A stretch of DNA of 36,746 nucleotides. It comes from Bacteroidota bacterium. GTDB lineage: Bacteria; Bacteroidota; Bacteroidia; Flavobacteriales_E; Vicingaceae. Shown here piece by piece: positions 17,706 through 26,576 of this stretch. A model generated the notes under the pieces. That model was not told where the DNA came from. It was given only the letters and a program-made list of their open reading frames with translations, and ran no database searches. Numbering within the stretch: the stretch's first letter is position 1; each line of letters begins with the position of its first letter. Both the position numbers and the translations under genes were made by a program. Where the stretch lies: assembly GCA_016183805.1 (NCBI GenBank), contig JACPDX010000008.1, positions 1,515-38,260 on the forward strand, in the 5' to 3' direction.

Positions 17706-20177
17706 CTATTTTTTCTTTGTTTTTTTAACAGCACTTTTTTCTGCCAAAACTTTTTTTGCATCTTCCAATGAAAAGTTAATCGCATCAACATCTTTTGGCA
17801 GTTCAATTTTTACTTTGCCTTTCACTAAATTAAATCTACCCCACCTCGCTTTTTGAAGAGATATTCCTTCTTCTTCCCAGTTATGGATATATTTTTCTAC
17901 TTCTTTTTTCTTTTTATCTTCAATCAATTCGGCAATATCTTTAGAGCTTAACTTATCAAAGTTATATTTTCTGTTTACATTAATAAACATATTGTTCCAT
18001 TTAATAAATGGACCGAATTTTCCAACTCCTTTTTGTACCGGTAAATTTTCGTAAGAATCAATTGGTGCATCAGCTTGTTGTTTTTCGCTAATTAATTCTA
18101 AGGCTCTTTTCAAGTCAACAGTTCCAATGTCTTCATTTTTTGGAATAGACACGAAAAGCTTATCCAATTTTATGTATGGACCAAACTTACCAACTGCAAC
18201 AACCACCTCAACTCCCTGATGTGTTCCAAGAGTTTTAGGAAATTTAAATAAATCAAGTGCCTGATTTAATGTTATATTTTCTATAGTCTGACCAGGTTGG
18301 AGACTGGCAAATTTTGGTTTTTCTTCATCATCGGCTTTTCCAATCTGAACCATTGCACCAAATTTACCTATTCGTACAATCACTTCCTTTTTCGAAACAG
18401 GATCAACTCCCAACACGCGTTCACCTGATGCTCTTTCGGCATGTTGCATAGTGTTTTCAATACTTTTATGGAATGGATTGTAAAACTCTTCAATCATTTT
18501 GTTCCATTTTTTCTGACCCTCAGCAATCTCATCAAATTGCTCTTCAACTTTGGCTGTGAAACCATAATCCATTACTTTATTGAAATTCTCTACCAGAAAA
18601 TCAGTAACAATTACACCGATATCAGAAGGAAACATTTTCTTTTTTTCGGTTCCGTAAATCTCTGTTTTGGTTTGAGCCGAAACCTGCTTGTTTTTCAAGG
18701 TTAAAACAGCATAACTACGTTCTTTTCCATCCCTATCTTCTTTAACCACATAACCACGTTTAACAATAGTTGTAATTGTAGGGGCGTAAGTAGAAGGTCT
18801 TCCTATCCCAAGTTCTTCCAATTTCCTGACTAAACTAGCTTCAGTATATCGAGGTGGATTCAAAGTAAAACGTTCTGAAGCAACAATATCGTTTAGTTGA
18901 AGTTTTTCTCCTTGTTTTAATGGCGGCAAGATGGTTTCATCATCTTCTAAATTCTCATCATCATTTGATTCCATGTATAATTTTAGAAATCCATCAAAAA
19001 TCAACACTTCACCTTTTGCAACAAATTTTTCTTTATTTGTCGTTATATTAATATTTACCGTGGTTTTTTCAAGTTTAGCCTCGCTCATTTGAGAAGCCAC
19101 TGCCCTTTTCCAAATTAATTCATAAAGCCGAACTTGTGAAGGATCGCCGGAAATGGAATGAGCATCCATGTATGTCGGACGAATTGCCTCATGAGCCTCT
19201 TGAGCACCTTTTGATTTGGTAGTAAATTTTCTCACTTGAGAATATTCTTCACCATAAGCACTGATAATTTCTTTTTTGGCTGCTCCAATAGCTTCATTTG
19301 ATAAGTTAACGGAATCGGTTCTCATGTAGGTGATTTTTCCCGATTCGTATAATTTTTGAGCAACTGTCATGGTTTGTAACACCGAAAAACCTAGCTTTCT
19401 TCCGGCTTCTTGTTGTAGTGTAGATGTAGTAAAAGGTGGTGCTGGAGATTTTTTAGTAGGTTTGGTTTCCAATCCTTCTATAATATACTCAGCAGCTACA
19501 CAACTATTTAAAAAATCTTCGGCTTCTTTTTTTGTCGAAAACCGTTTGGGTAACTCAGCTCTTAAAGAAACATTGCCGCCAACAATAAAATTAGCCACCA
19601 CTTTAAATGCTGATTGACTCGTAAAATTTTGTATTTCTCGTTCTCTTTCTACAATTAAACGGACTGAAACCGATTGAACCCGACCTGCAGATAACGATGG
19701 TTTTACTTTTTTCCATAAAACGGGAGAAAGTTCATACCCCACTAATCGGTCTAAAATACGACGAGCTTGTTGAGCATCAACTAAATTTCTATCTATTTTT
19801 CTTGGATTTTCTACTGCTTTGGTAATGGCGTTTTTAGTAATTTCATGAAAAACAATCCGTTTTGTCTTTTTTTCATCTAACCCAAGAGCCTCTAACAAAT
19901 GCCAAGATATGGCCTCCCCCTCTCTATCTTCATCGGAAGCCAACCAAACGGTTTCTGCTTCTTTTGCTAATTTTTTTAATTCTGATACTAATTTCTTTTT
20001 ATCGTTTGGAATAACGTATTGAGGTTCAAATCCTTTTTCAATATCAACAGATAAGTTTTTTCCGTCTAAATCTCTGATATGTCCAAAGCTGGATTTCACC
20101 AAAAAATCTTTACCTAAAAACTTTTCAATGGTTTTTGCCTTAGCAGGAGATTCAACAATTACTAAATTTTTTACCAT
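17706..20177 (-). CDS. topA: DNA topoisomerase I (type IA)
   Basis: TopA relaxes negatively supercoiled DNA through a 5'-phosphotyrosine intermediate. The start at 20177 is chosen because MVKNLVIVESPAKAKTIEKF is the family's first segment; an in-frame ATG at 20201 would add eight residues. The Toprim domain has the VESPAKAKT glutamate and the DEDREGE acidic motif (about 86-92). The active-site tyrosine is Tyr284 in ITYMRTDS. Other markers are LSAGRVQSV and GIGRPSTYAPTI. Instead of the E. coli Cys4 zinc fingers, the C-terminus carries Topo_C repeats (RIGKFGAMVQIG, AVGKFGPYIKLD, GVGKFGPFIKWN), normal in this phylum. The tail is Lys-rich (KKTKKK). It probably forms a transcript with the arginase-like gene that follows. 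Confidence 0.96.
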   Translation of the reverse strand: MVKNLVIVESPAKAKTIEKFLGKDFLVKSSFGHIRDLDGKNLSVDIEKGFEPQYVIPNDKKKLVSELKKLAKEAETVWLASDEDREGEAISWHLLEALGLDEKKTKRIVFHEITKNAITKAVENPRKIDRNLVDAQQARRILDRLVGYELSPVLWKKVKPSLSAGRVQSVSVRLIVEREREIQNFTSQSAFKVVANFIVGGNVSLRAELPKRFSTKKEAEDFLNSCVAAEYIIEGLETKPTKKSPAPPFTTSTLQQEAGRKLGFSVLQTMTVAQKLYESGKITYMRTDSVNLSNEAIGAAKKEIISAYGEEYSQVRKFTTKSKGAQEAHEAIRPTYMDAHSISGDPSQVRLYELIWKRAVASQMSEAKLEKTTVNINITTNKEKFVAKGEVLIFDGFLKLYMESNDDENLEDDETILPPLKQGEKLQLNDIVASERFTLNPPRYTEASLVRKLEELGIGRPSTYAPTITTIVKRGYVVKEDRDGKERSYAVLTLKNKQVSAQTKTEIYGTEKKKMFPSDIGVIVTDFLVENFNKVMDYGFTAKVEEQFDEIAEGQKKWNKMIEEFYNPFHKSIENTMQHAERASGERVLGVDPVSKKEVIVRIGKFGAMVQIGKADDEEKPKFASLQPGQTIENITLNQALDLFKFPKTLGTHQGVEVVVAVGKFGPYIKLDKLFVSIPKNEDIGTVDLKRALELISEKQQADAPIDSYENLPVQKGVGKFGPFIKWNNMFINVNRKYNFDKLSSKDIAELIEDKKKKEVEKYIHNWEEEGISLQKARWGRFNLVKGKVKIELPKDVDAINFSLEDAKKVLAEKSAVKKTKKK

Positions 20178-20354
20178 ATTAAAAATAGGTTTAACGTTCA
20201 AAGTTTAAGGTTTGAAGTTTTTAAAATATTCTGCAAAGAAATAAAATAAAATACTGGATTTCCAAATTATTGAGACCAGATTAATGAATTATATGTATAA
20301 ATCGGGGTTTTTAAACGCTTTTGTTAAAATATGACAACATAATAACAATGTCAT

Positions 20355-20388
20355 TTTGTCATTAAAATCTTATTTTTAACTAATTTTG
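20355..20388 (+). promoter_or_regulatory. Candidate promoter for the miaB-secG operon
   Basis: TAATTTTG (20381-20388) is a perfect TAnnTTTG -7 element 21 bases before the miaB ATG. A TTTG at 20355-20358 lies 22 rather than 19 bases upstream, so the -33 assignment is weak. An inverted repeat ATGACA (20331-20336) / TGTCAT (20349-20354) sits at the upstream edge and could be an operator. The gap 20178-20409 otherwise holds only A/T-rich sequence and a GTTTAAGGTTTGAAGTTT-like simple repeat near 20199-20220. Confidence 0.5.
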
Positions 20389-20409
20389 CACCTTTATTAT
20401 AACATATAG

Positions 20410-21003
20410 ATGGAAGAAACCAACAAAATTATTGACGAATCGATACAAGGTAGTGCAACTTTAATTGAGCCTAAATCAACCGAAGGAAAAAAATTATATA
20501 TAGAAAGTTATGGTTGTCAAATGAATTTTTCTGATAGCGAAATAGTTGCCTCCATATTAAGTAACAATGGTTTTAATACTACCAAAAATATTGAAGAAGC
20601 TGATGTTGTTTTTGTTAATACCTGCTCTATTCGGGAAAAAGCTGAACTAACTGTTAGAAACCGATTAAAATCTTTTACCAAATACAAAAAACAAAAACCT
20701 GAAATGATTATTGGTGTTTTAGGCTGTATGGCGGAGCGGGTGAAATCTCAATTACTTGATGAAGAAAAATTAGTTGACATTGTTGTTGGTCCTGATGCGT
20801 ATAGAGATTTACCTAATCTTATTAATCAAGCTGAGGATGGAAGAAAAGCTGTGAATGTGCTGTTGTCGAAAGAAGAAACATACGCCGACATTAGCCCTGT
20901 AAGACTGTTGAGTAATGGTGTTACCGCTTTTATATCAATAACCAGAGGTTGTGATAACATGTGCACGTTTTGTGTGGTTCCATTTACCAAGTTACTCTTT
21001 TAG
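20410..21003 (+). pseudogene. miaB: tRNA methylthiotransferase MiaB, N-terminal part (gene broken by internal deletion)
   Basis: MiaB adds the 2-methylthio group to isopentenyl-A37 of tRNAs that read UNN codons, using two 4Fe-4S clusters. This frame carries the N-terminal methylthiotransferase domain with its three cysteines ([24 protein letters not shown]) and the radical-SAM triad CDNMCTFC. It then runs VVPFT and goes out of frame (KLLF, stop at 21003). The family continues from VVPFT with an RGRERSR block and about 20 more residues before VTLLGQN. Here VTLLGQN follows after only two bases, in another frame. Assuming the usual 26 intervening residues, about 76 nt are missing between 20988 and 20991. 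Restoring them would give a normal protein of about 481 residues. As it stands the product lacks most of the radical-SAM barrel and the TRAM domain. Confidence 0.85.
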
Positions 21004-21779
21004 GCCAAAATGTTGATTCGTACTTGTGGTATGGGCAGGAAGGATTAAAAAAGGAATACGATAACTTATCTGATGAAGAAAAGTCGAAATGTGTAAACTT
21101 TGCTCAATTGATGGAGCAAGTTGCATTGATAAGCCCTGATTTGAGGGTACGTTTTTCTACTTCACACCCCAAAGACATTACCGATGAATTTTTATTTATG
21201 ATGGCAAAATACGACAATATCTGTAACTACATTCATTTGCCATTTCAAAGCGGAAACTCTCGAATTCTGGAATTAATGAATAGGGGTTACACTTCAGAGT
21301 GGTATAAACAACGAATTGATGCTATTAAAAGAATAGTTCCTGAGGTAGCTCTTTCGGCTGATGTTATTGCCGGATTTTGCTCTGAAACAGAAGAAGAACA
21401 TCAGGATACTTTATCTATGATGGAATATGTTAAATTTGATTATGCTTATATGTTTTCTTATTCGGAACGCCCAAATACTTTGGCTCAACGTAAGTTAAAA
21501 GACGATGTACCTGAAGATGTGAAGAAAAGAAGATTGGCAGAAATTATTGCACTACAAAACAAATATTCGCTGGAAAGAAATAAAGGATATGTTGGAAAAA
21601 CCTTTCAGGTATTAGTAGAAGGTTTTTCAAAAAAATCAAAAAACGATTTACAAGGAAGAACACCTCAAAATACGGTAGCAGTATTTCCAAAAGAACATTA
21701 TAAAGTAGGTGATTATGTAAGTGTTTACATACACCGCTGCACTGGTGGAACATTGATTGGGGAAGCGGTTAATAATTAG
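20961..21779 (+). pseudogene. miaB: tRNA methylthiotransferase MiaB, C-terminal part (out of frame)
   Basis: This is the rest of the interrupted miaB. Genuine MiaB sequence starts at about 20991 with [15 protein letters not shown] and contains [59 protein letters not shown], and the C-terminal TRAM domain ([15 protein letters not shown] ... [20 protein letters not shown]). The first ten residues of the open frame ([10 protein letters not shown]) are out-of-frame reading of the upstream part, not a real start. No ribosome-binding signal is seen, so separate translation is unlikely. The stop at 21779 is followed by a short direct repeat (TTAGAAATT at 21776-21784 and 21790-21798) and, 69 bases on, the sigma-54 activator gene. 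Confidence 0.85.
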
Positions 21780-21848
21780 AAATTGGAGATTAGAAATTAA
21801 ATACCGACGATTTCAAATCTATAATTTTAAATAAAATGAATTGAATAA

Positions 21849-23093
21849 ATGGACGCTCAACAAATAAAACAACGTTTCGGAATAATTGGCTCTTCACCGT
21901 CATTAAACAGGGCTATTGACATTGCCACACAAGTAGCAATAACAGATTTATCGGTTTTAATAAGTGGAGAAAGTGGTACCGGAAAAGAAGTGATGCCCCA
22001 AATTATTCATCAATTAAGTTCAAGAAAACACAATAAATACATTGCCGTAAACTGTGGTGCAATACCTGAAGGAACAATTGATTCTGAATTGTTTGGACAC
22101 GAAAAAGGTTCGTTTACCGGTGCTCATGAGGCAAGAAAGGGATATTTTGAAGTGGCTGATGGCGGCACCATTTTTTTAGATGAAGTTGCCGAATTGCCTT
22201 TGCCCACTCAGGCACGGTTACTCCGTGTTTTAGAAACAGGCGAATTTATAAAAGTAGGCTCATCTAAAGTTCAAAAAACTGATGTCAGGATTGTTGCTGC
22301 AACCAATGTTAAAATTCCTGATGCCATCAGTAAAGGAAAATTTAGGGAAGATTTATTTTATCGGTTAAATACTGTTCCTATTCACTTACCCCCTTTAAGA
22401 GAACGAAAAGAAGACATTCATTTATTGTTTAGAAAATTTTCGGCAGATTTTGCAAATAAATACCGCATGCCATCCATCGTTTTAGAACCTGCTGCTATCG
22501 AAGCCATCATCAATTTTAGTTGGCCTGGAAACATCAGGCAATTAAAAAATGTTGCCGAACAAATTTCTGTTATTGAAAATTCGAGAAGTATAACATTAGA
22601 AACCATTTTAAAATATTTACCCGCAAATAATACTTCTATATTACCTGCATTGTATGATGGTCATGACAAATCTGATTTATCGGAAAGAGATATTTTATAC
22701 AAAGTACTGTTTGGTTTAAAAAACGATGTGATTGAACTAAAAAAATTGGTATATGGTATTATTAATAACAAAGAACCATCATCAATTGACTCGGAAAATA
22801 AAAATTCCATGCTAAAAAGTATTCAGCAATTGTATTCAAAACAGGAAGATAATGTTGAAAAAAATCAAGTGGAGCTGGAAAAAATATATAAACCTCAAAT
22901 TTTAAGTAACAGCAATATTACACAGCACGAAGAGGTTATAGAAGAATCCTTATCTTTAGCCGACAAAGAAAAAGAGTTTATTATTAAAGCTTTGGAAAAA
23001 TACAATGGAAAACGAAAAAATGCTGCTACCGAATTAGGTATTTCTGAACGAACCTTGTACCGAAAAATAAAAGAATACAATTTAGAAAATTGA
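21849..23093 (+). CDS. Sigma-54-dependent transcriptional activator (AAA+ / Fis-type HTH, no receiver)
   Basis: This 414-residue bacterial enhancer-binding protein remodels sigma-54 RNA polymerase with ATP. Residues 1-11 are a short lead, so there is no receiver or other sensory domain. The AAA+ domain has Walker A GESGTGKE (40-47), the sigma-54 contact loop GSFTGA (87-92, a variant of GAFTGA), Walker B GGTIFLDEV (105-113) and FREDLFYRLN, then PGNIRQLKNV. Residues about 250-365 are a variable linker. The C-terminus is a Fis-type HTH (GKRKNAATELGISERTLYRKIKEY). It sits between miaB and lptE, an arrangement I know from many Bacteroidota, and its stop codon overlaps the lptE start. With no sensor domain it may be controlled by level or by a partner protein; its targets are unknown. 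Confidence 0.94.
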   Translation: MDAQQIKQRFGIIGSSPSLNRAIDIATQVAITDLSVLISGESGTGKEVMPQIIHQLSSRKHNKYIAVNCGAIPEGTIDSELFGHEKGSFTGAHEARKGYFEVADGGTIFLDEVAELPLPTQARLLRVLETGEFIKVGSSKVQKTDVRIVAATNVKIPDAISKGKFREDLFYRLNTVPIHLPPLRERKEDIHLLFRKFSADFANKYRMPSIVLEPAAIEAIINFSWPGNIRQLKNVAEQISVIENSRSITLETILKYLPANNTSILPALYDGHDKSDLSERDILYKVLFGLKNDVIELKKLVYGIINNKEPSSIDSENKNSMLKSIQQLYSKQEDNVEKNQVELEKIYKPQILSNSNITQHEEVIEESLSLADKEKEFIIKALEKYNGKRKNAATELGISERTLYRKIKEYNLEN

Positions 23094-23599
23094 AAAAAAC
23101 ACACCAATATATCATTTTAATGTTACTTTCGGTAAGTTTTGCAGCTTGCAAAGTAAACTACTCTTTTACAGGTGCTGCTATTGCCGAAGATGTAAAAACG
23201 GTATCTGTAAAAACATTTCAAAATTTTGCTCCATTGGCGAATGTAAATTATAGCCAAACGTTTAGTGAAGCTTTAAAAGATATTTTTATATCGCAAACCA
23301 ACTTAAGTTTAGCAACAACGGAAGGCGATATACAATTTGAAGGTTCCATTACCAATTATCAAATATCATCAGTTGCCATACAGGGTAACGAAACTGCTGC
23401 AAAAAACAGGTTAACAATAACGGTAAATGTAAAATTTACCAATACCAAAGACAAAAAACAAGATTTTGAAAGTGATTTTACCCGTTTTGCAGATTATGAC
23501 AGTTCAGTAAATATTTCTTCAATAGAAGATGAACTAATTAAGGAAATCAACAATCAATTAACCCAAGATATTTTTAATAAATCGGTAGGAAGCTGGTAA
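23090..23599 (+). CDS. lptE: LPS assembly lipoprotein LptE
   Basis: LptE is the outer-membrane lipoprotein that plugs LptD during LPS insertion. The 169-residue protein has a lipoprotein signal peptide with lipobox SFAAC (Cys20), followed by CKVNYSFTGAAI and VKTVSVKTFQNFA, typical of the Bacteroidota LptE family. The start is TTG at 23090, overlapping the TGA stop of the activator gene, which suggests translational coupling. The next ATG (M11) would destroy the signal peptide, so TTG is preferred. The downstream gene starts directly after its stop. LptB is encoded on the other strand 1.3 kb away; lptD is not in the window. Confidence 0.9.
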   Translation: MKKTHQYIILMLLSVSFAACKVNYSFTGAAIAEDVKTVSVKTFQNFAPLANVNYSQTFSEALKDIFISQTNLSLATTEGDIQFEGSITNYQISSVAIQGNETAAKNRLTITVNVKFTNTKDKKQDFESDFTRFADYDSSVNISSIEDELIKEINNQLTQDIFNKSVGSW

Positions 23600-24508
23600 A
23601 TGCAAACAACTAATTTTATAAAATACATTTCAAAACCAGCAACTATTCAATTAATGGCTGAAAGCGAAGCTGTATCATTAGTAAAAGAATTTCCTTATTG
23701 TCAAAGTGGACAAGTTTTATTAGCGTTACATCTAAATAAATCTAACCATTTGTTGTTTGAACAGCAATTGAAAAAAAGTGCAGTTTATTCATCCGACCGG
23801 AAAAAATTATTCGATTTGATTTCTATTACGAAGGAAGAAGTCAAAGCCAACATTGAGGTTGTCGATGACCCAAAACTGATTATTACTAAATCAATTATAG
23901 AACTTGATACTCAACCAACTCCAATCGAAAAAATTGTACTAGCTACTGAATTTGTTGCAGATGAAAAGAGCGAAAAAGAAAAATTATTAGAATTAGAATA
24001 CATTAACCAAGCTATTTCGAACAGTTACACTATAGAGTTGGAAGAAGAGGAGACGGAAGACAGAAGTCAAAAGTCAGAAGACAGAAGTCAGAAGTCAAAA
24101 GTCAGAAGTCAGAAAACGGAAGATGGAAGTGAGAAGTTAGAAGATTTTGACGAAAATAGTGAATTAACGTTTAGCGATTGGTTAAAACGTTTACCTAGTA
24201 GCGATAAAAAAACAGATAAAAACGTTAGTCAGCATAAAAAAATTAAATTGGATTTAATTGACAAGTTTATACAAGAAGACCCGAAGATTAAGCCAAAAAA
24301 AACCGAATTTTACTCACCAATTAATATGGCACGGTTGAGCGTTGTTGACGATTCTGATTTGGTTAGCGAAACGCTAGCCCTTATTCAGGTTGAACAAGGC
24401 AATTATGAAGAGGCTATAAAAACATATCAGAAATTAAGTTTGAAAAATCCGGAAAAAAGAAGTTATTTTGCAAACCAAATTAAAATTTTAAAACAAAAAA
24501 TAAAATAG
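23600..24508 (+). CDS. Hypothetical protein of the lptE-secG interval, TPR-like C-terminus, repeat-invaded
   Basis: I recognise this 302-residue cytoplasmic protein only by position: Bacteroidota often have a poorly conserved gene here. Residues 1-80 form a helical N-terminal domain (YISKPATIQLMAESEAVSLVKEFPYCQSGQVLLALHL). Residues about 245-302 resemble one TPR-type helix pair (VSETLALIQVEQGNYEEAIKTYQKLSLKNPEKRSYFANQI). Between them, residues about 152-181 are a low-complexity stretch of (E/V)(D/R)RSQKS units that is simply the in-frame translation of a dispersed GAAGTCAGAAGTC-type DNA repeat (24052-24143). A motif ELTFSDWLKRLP follows. The gene starts immediately after the lptE stop and ends immediately before the secG start. 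Function unknown. Confidence 0.8.
   Translation: MQTTNFIKYISKPATIQLMAESEAVSLVKEFPYCQSGQVLLALHLNKSNHLLFEQQLKKSAVYSSDRKKLFDLISITKEEVKANIEVVDDPKLIITKSIIELDTQPTPIEKIVLATEFVADEKSEKEKLLELEYINQAISNSYTIELEEEETEDRSQKSEDRSQKSKVRSQKTEDGSEKLEDFDENSELTFSDWLKRLPSSDKKTDKNVSQHKKIKLDLIDKFIQEDPKIKPKKTEFYSPINMARLSVVDDSDLVSETLALIQVEQGNYEEAIKTYQKLSLKNPEKRSYFANQIKILKQKIK
24052..24143. repeat. Purine-rich simple repeat inside a coding sequence
   Basis: About 92 bases made of near-tandem 7- and 14-base units of the type CAGAAGT / CAAAAGT / CGGAAGA, with almost no pyrimidine other than single C and T positions. The same words occur outside genes at 6787-6808 and 29082-29120. Here the reading frame stays open and yields RSQKSEDRSQKS-like peptide. 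Confidence 0.8.
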
Positions 24509-24871
24509 ATGTTTACATTAATCACCATTTTAGTAATAATAGTATGTGCATTGTTGTTACTTATTGTATTAATCCAAAACCCTAAAGGTGGTTTGGATTC
24601 AGCTTTTTCTACCAACAACCAAGTGATGGGAGTTAGAAAAACTGCCGATTTTTTAGAAAAAGCTACATGGACGTTAGGAATTGCTTTAGTAGTCTTGAGT
24701 ATTGCTTCGGCAGCTGTAAATCCTGCTAGAAGTGTTGATGAGGAAACCACAGTTCAATCAAAAATTCAAGAGCAAATTGACGAAAAAGCATTGCCAGTTC
24801 AAAATGCTCCTCAAAATGTTAGTGGTGCTCCACTTCCAAGTGGACAAGAGCCAAAAGAAGAAGGGAAATAA
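24509..24871 (+). CDS. secG: Preprotein translocase subunit SecG
   Basis: SecG is the small accessory subunit of the SecYEG channel in the inner membrane. The 120-residue protein has two membrane helices: MFTLITILVIIVCALLLLIVLI (1-22) and WTLGIALVVLSIASAAV (about 52-68). Between them is the family loop QNPKGGLDSAFSTNNQVMGVRKTADFLEKATW. A polar, Gln- and Pro-rich tail follows, as in other Bacteroidota. It starts directly after the previous stop, so it is the last gene of the miaB operon, which ends at a strong hairpin. In related genomes groES-groEL often follow; here they do not. Confidence 0.95.
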   Translation: MFTLITILVIIVCALLLLIVLIQNPKGGLDSAFSTNNQVMGVRKTADFLEKATWTLGIALVVLSIASAAVNPARSVDEETTVQSKIQEQIDEKALPVQNAPQNVSGAPLPSGQEPKEEGK

Positions 24872-24887
24872 AAAAATATTTTATACA

Positions 24888-24925
24888 AAACGAGAAAGCC
24901 GCTGAATTCAGCGGCTTTCTCGTTT
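24888..24925. terminator. Strong bidirectional terminator between secG and lptB
   Basis: A perfect 38-base palindrome: the arm AAACGAGAAAGCCGCTGAA is followed directly by its complement, with A's before and TTT after. It lies 16 bases after the secG stop and next to the lptB stop on the other strand, so it can end both convergent operons. Confidence 0.92.
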
Positions 24926-24926
24926 A

Positions 24927-25658
24927 TCAAACTTTCCTTTTCAACTCAAAGTGTTTCCCTAAATACACTCGTCGAACTTGCTCATCATTAGCTAATTCTT
25001 CGGCAGTTCCGGCTTTTAAAATGCTTCCTTCAAACAACAAATAAGCACGGTCGGTAATGCTTAAGGTTTCTTGTACGTTGTGGTCGGTAATTAAAATACC
25101 TATGTTTTTTTCTTTTAATTTAGATACAATGGCTTGTATGTCTTCCACCGCAATTGGGTCAACACCTGCAAAGGGTTCGTCCAACAATATAAAACTTGGG
25201 TTGGAAGCTAAGGCACGGGCAATTTCGGTTCTTCTTTTTTCTCCTCCCGATAAATTGTGTCCTAAATTTTTACGCACATGGTTTAATCCAAACTCTTCCA
25301 ACAGTTCTTCCAATTTGTCTTTTTGCTCTTGTTCGGTTAACGGCATCATTTCTAAAATGGCAGCAATATTATCCTCTACACTTAATTTTCGAAATACAGA
25401 AACTTCTTGTGGCAAATAACCAATACCCATTTGGGCACGTTTGTACATGGGCGAAGTGGTAATTTCTTTGTCGTCTAAAAAAACTTTTCCATCATTGGGT
25501 TTTATTAAGCCCACAATCATGTAAAACGAAGTGGTTTTTCCAGCTCCATTCGGACCAAGTAAACCAACAATTTCTCCTTGTTTTACATCAAAAGAAACGC
25601 CTTTAACAACCTCTCTTTTACCATAACGTTTTCTAATATTTTCTGCTCTTAAAATCAC
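24927..25658 (-). CDS. lptB: LPS export ABC transporter ATPase LptB
   Basis: LptB drives extraction of LPS from the inner membrane by the LptB2FG complex. All ABC motifs are intact: Walker A GPNGAGKT (35-42), Q-loop [11 protein letters not shown], signature LSGGEKRR, Walker [14 protein letters not shown], and the switch histidine in [25 protein letters not shown] and [21 protein letters not shown] are typical of LptB rather than other ABC ATPases. It follows tatC after 16 bases on the same strand, so the two probably share a transcript. Confidence 0.96.
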   Translation of the reverse strand: MILRAENIRKRYGKREVVKGVSFDVKQGEIVGLLGPNGAGKTTSFYMIVGLIKPNDGKVFLDDKEITTSPMYKRAQMGIGYLPQEVSVFRKLSVEDNIAAILEMMPLTEQEQKDKLEELLEEFGLNHVRKNLGHNLSGGEKRRTEIARALASNPSFILLDEPFAGVDPIAVEDIQAIVSKLKEKNIGILITDHNVQETLSITDRAYLLFEGSILKAGTAEELANDEQVRRVYLGKHFELKRKV

Positions 25659-25674
25659 GTCTTAAATTTAACCC

Positions 25675-26481
25675 TTATTTTGAGTTCACCACTCGCATTG
25701 AAACAAAAATGCTAAATTCGTACAATATTAGCAAAGGTATCGCCATTAAAATTTGGCTCATTACATCTGGCGGTGTTATAATAGCTGATGCAATTAACGT
25801 TACTACAATAGCATGTTTTCTATATTTTTTCATAAATTCGGGTGTAACGATTCCCACCTTAGATAAAAAATATACAATTAACGGCAACTGAAAAACCAAA
25901 CCACAGGCTAATGTTACTGTAGTTACAGTGGAAATAAACGAGCTCAAACTAATTTGATTTTTAACCAACTCACTTACCTGATAGTTTCCTAAAAACTGCA
26001 CAGAAAAAGGAGAAATTAAATAATACCCAAATAAAATACCCATCGAAAATAATATTGAACCTGCAAAGATTAACCGTTGGGCATATTTACGTTCTTTTTC
26101 GGCTAATGCAGGAGCAATAAATCGCCAAATTTCGAAAAGCAGGTATGGAAATGATACTATTAAACCACCAATAATAGAAACCATAATGTGCATAGAAAAC
26201 TGACCACTCATTTCAATGTTTATCAGGTCGAAATTGATATCGCCCATACAAAGCAAATCATCTTTTCCCAACCAGTGGGATAGCTCACAAAAAACTCGAT
26301 AAGTCCAGAAATCTGAATATTTCTGAGCCAAAATAATGTTGTCGAAAACAAACGATTTGAAAGAGAAAATTAGAATGGTAAAAACCATTACCACAATACT
26401 TGCTCTAACTAAATGCCAACGCAGAACCTCTAAGTGTTCTAAAAATGACATTTCTGATTTATTGTTTTGAGAATTGCTCAT
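25675..26481 (-). CDS. tatC: Sec-independent protein translocase TatC
   Basis: TatC is the receptor for twin-arginine signal peptides in the inner membrane. The family N-terminus MSFLEHLEVLRWHLVRA starts at residue 11, after a short polar extension that is common in Bacteroidota, so the ATG at 26481 is acceptable. Six membrane helices can be traced: about 23-45, 98-125, 140-160, 185-210, 222-238 and 243-260. The FSVQFLGNYQVSE region and the late PPDVMSQILMAIPLLILYEFSI motif are diagnostic. TatA or TatB genes are not in the window. A perfect TAnnTTTG element lies only 9 bases upstream of the start. Confidence 0.95.
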   Translation of the reverse strand: MSNSQNNKSEMSFLEHLEVLRWHLVRASIVVMVFTILIFSFKSFVFDNIILAQKYSDFWTYRVFCELSHWLGKDDLLCMGDINFDLINIEMSGQFSMHIMVSIIGGLIVSFPYLLFEIWRFIAPALAEKERKYAQRLIFAGSILFSMGILFGYYLISPFSVQFLGNYQVSELVKNQISLSSFISTVTTVTLACGLVFQLPLIVYFLSKVGIVTPEFMKKYRKHAIVVTLIASAIITPPDVMSQILMAIPLLILYEFSIFVSMRVVNSK

Positions 26482-26489
26482 TGAGAGTA

Positions 26490-26497
26490 CAAATGTA
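26490..26497 (-). promoter_or_regulatory. Candidate -7 element for tatC-lptB
   Basis: TACATTTG on the minus strand fits TAnnTTTG, inside the small palindrome AGTACAAATGTACT. No TTTG is found at the expected -33 distance, and the transcript would start only a few bases before the tatC ATG, so the call is tentative. Confidence 0.35.
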
Positions 26498-26576
26498 CTT
26501 TTAAAATGTATAGAAAAAAGGGTGACTTAATTGTAAACAACACAACATTCTCCTCATAGCCGTCAGCCAAAAATTT

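Noticed and set aside
20980-21010. Programmed ribosomal frameshift joining the two miaB frames
   Set aside because: No slippery heptamer is present, and a shift of one base would not bring back the conserved RGRERSR block of about 26 residues that is missing.
24052-24143. CRISPR-like array or minisatellite with spacers
   Set aside because: Units are 7-14 bases, near-tandem, with no unique spacers and no cas genes in the window.
25057-25462. Plus-strand open frames inside lptB and other antisense open frames over 60 codons
   Set aside because: They lie fully opposite well-conserved genes, show no domain or signal sequence, and are explained by the low stop frequency of the opposite strand.
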